Part shown: positions 63,313 through 64,000 of the stretch, in pieces
Position numbering within the stretch: position 1 is the first letter of the stretch
How the letters are laid out: each line of letters opens with the position of its first letter
From: Winogradskyella sp046545555
Lineage (GTDB): Bacteria; Bacteroidota; Bacteroidia; Flavobacteriales; Flavobacteriaceae
Assembly (NCBI RefSeq): GCF_046545555.1
Contig: NZ_JBHZTH010000001.1
Location: 1,674,001 to 1,738,000, forward strand
Direction of reading: 5' to 3'
Length of the DNA: 64,000 bases
Notes under the pieces: model-generated
What the model was told of the DNA's origin: nothing
Databases searched by the model: none
What the model saw: only the letters and a program-made list of their open reading frames with translations
Translations under genes and position numbers: made by a program

Positions 63313-64000
63313 ATGAAGAAAACAATCAAAATCTTAATGCTTTGCCTTATAACTTCATTTGGTTATGCACAGAAAAAATTAATTAAAACATCACAGTCAA
63401 TTAAAGTTAATAAAGACGTTGTAGTTGACTTAAATACGAGCTATGTTGAAATAGAAATTAGTACATGGAATAAGGATATTGTTGAAGTAGATGCCTATAT
63501 AGAAAGCGATAAATTATCTCCTGAAGAATTAGAATTGGCTTTAAAAGCTTGGGGTTTAACGGTAGACGGATCTAACGATAAAGTTACGATTTCATCAAGC
63601 GGTGGTAGAGCCGTTAGCTTATTTGGTGATGGTGATTATGCAGGTATATTAAGAGATTTAGAATTTGAGTTAGCGGATTTACCCGAAATGCCAGAAATGC
63701 CTGAGATGCCAGAAATGCCTGAGATGCTAGAAATACCAGAAATGCCAGAGATGCCAGAGATGCCTGAATTTCCTGAGCTACCAGAATTACCTGATGGTAT
63801 TAAAACCATAACTTTTGATTATGACAAGTACCAAAAAGAAGGTGAAAAGTACCTCTCTGAATGGAGCAAAAAGTACGAGAAAAAAGGCGGTAAAAAATTA
63901 CAGAAAAGTATGGAAGAATGGGCACGAAAGTTTGGTGAGTCTAATTACCAAGAAAAAATGGCGAAATGGGGAGAAGATTACGGTAAGCGTTTTGAAGGTA
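63313..64000 (+). CDS. Exported PEM-repeat protein, partial (DUF4097-like start)
   Basis: The gene starts at ATG 63313 and runs off the end of the window (229 codons seen, no stop). A signal peptide ends FGYAQ. The region after it ('VNKDVVVDLNTSYVEIEIST') resembles the beta-helical DUF4097 adhesin-like family. Residues 124-159 are a Pro-Glu-Met/Leu/Phe triplet repeat. A Lys/Glu-rich, probably helical segment follows. It lies downstream of the sigma factor and its membrane partner, probably in the same operon. Function unknown. Confidence 0.75.
   Translation, partial: MKKTIKILMLCLITSFGYAQKKLIKTSQSIKVNKDVVVDLNTSYVEIEISTWNKDIVEVDAYIESDKLSPEELELALKAWGLTVDGSNDKVTISSSGGRAVSLFGDGDYAGILRDLEFELADLPEMPEMPEMPEMPEMLEIPEMPEMPEMPEFPELPELPDGIKTITFDYDKYQKEGEKYLSEWSKKYEKKGGKKLQKSMEEWARKFGESNYQEKMAKWGEDYGKRFEG
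63682..63789 (+). repeat. Coding PEM triplet repeat
   Basis: Twelve consecutive 9-bp units encode Pro-Glu-Met (eight units) or the variants Leu-Glu-Ile, Pro-Glu-Phe and Pro-Glu-Leu (twice). Units alternate between ccagaaatg and cctgagatg forms, which suggests expansion of an 18-bp unit. Confidence 0.9.

Noticed and set aside
63682..63789. Short tandem DNA repeat resembling a CRISPR or satellite
   Set aside because: Units of 9 bp in frame without spacers; it is a coding amino-acid repeat.

Overview
The window is AT-rich chromosomal DNA of a marine-type member of the family Flavobacteriaceae (phylum Bacteroidota). The main evidence is a set of type IX secretion system (T9SS) cargo proteins carrying C-terminal type A sorting domains (at 32, 8277, 11249, 30952 and 49421). 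Further support comes from BshC, a Flavobacteriia-type YidC, a tandem LAB_N protein, MeaB, DUF2911 and DUF922 proteins, and promoter boxes resembling the Bacteroidota -7 consensus TAnnTTTG. I see no rRNA, tRNA, CRISPR array, prophage or intact insertion sequence. The genus cannot be fixed by eye.

Layout. 1-2.2 kb: a BspA-like leucine-rich T9SS protein and a lipoprotein. 2.2-3.6 kb: a decayed stretch with a broken DUF4287/DUF5655 gene, a short ORF remnant and a GC-richer inverted-repeat island. 3.6-17.4 kb: the most interesting locus. Two paralogous membrane-spanning one-component regulators (periplasmic TPRs, one membrane helix, cytoplasmic LuxR-like HTH) are transcribed leftward. Facing away from them is a rightward run of an outer-membrane barrel, a small T9SS protein, a fibre-like protein, a 1828-residue leucine-rich T9SS protein and a lipoprotein. 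17.5-23.4 kb: VOC protein, M16 and M14 metallopeptidases. 23.5-25.1 kb: BshC. 25.2-30.6 kb: CusB/CusA-type metal efflux. 30.9-36.1 kb: a large secreted galactose-oxidase-like copper-radical protein. 36.3-40.6 kb: GuaA, a LysM/periplasmic-binding protein, DUF922 and DUF3820 proteins. 40.6-42.1 kb: a small leftward island with a transglutaminase-like protein, a membrane protein and a dead lipoprotein gene. 42.2-45.8 kb: PyrG and YidC. 46.2-51 kb: fasciclin lipoprotein, MORN-type protein, MnmA and a T9SS subtilase. 51-57.3 kb: nitronate monooxygenase-like protein, GH3 glycosidase, MATE exporter, small acidic protein and PAP2 phosphatase. 57.3-61.9 kb (leftward): DUF2911, MeaB, then a tightly overlapping GT2 / LAB_N / ArnT-like trio. 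62.1 kb to the end: ECF sigma factor, a membrane protein and the start of a PEM-repeat exported protein.

How the genes may work together. The two TPR-HTH regulators have diverged sensor domains but nearly identical cytoplasmic halves, including 229 bp of perfect identity that suggests gene conversion. The direct repeat GTGGAC-N5-GTGGAC occurs upstream of the first two genes of the divergent surface-protein run. In both places it lies the same 27 bp from a -7-like TATTT. I infer a small regulon in which two envelope-sensing regulators share operators and switch on a cell-surface protein set. This is the best candidate in the window for an undescribed system. The remaining regions look like ordinary housekeeping and accessory flavobacterial content with a few oddities listed in the findings.
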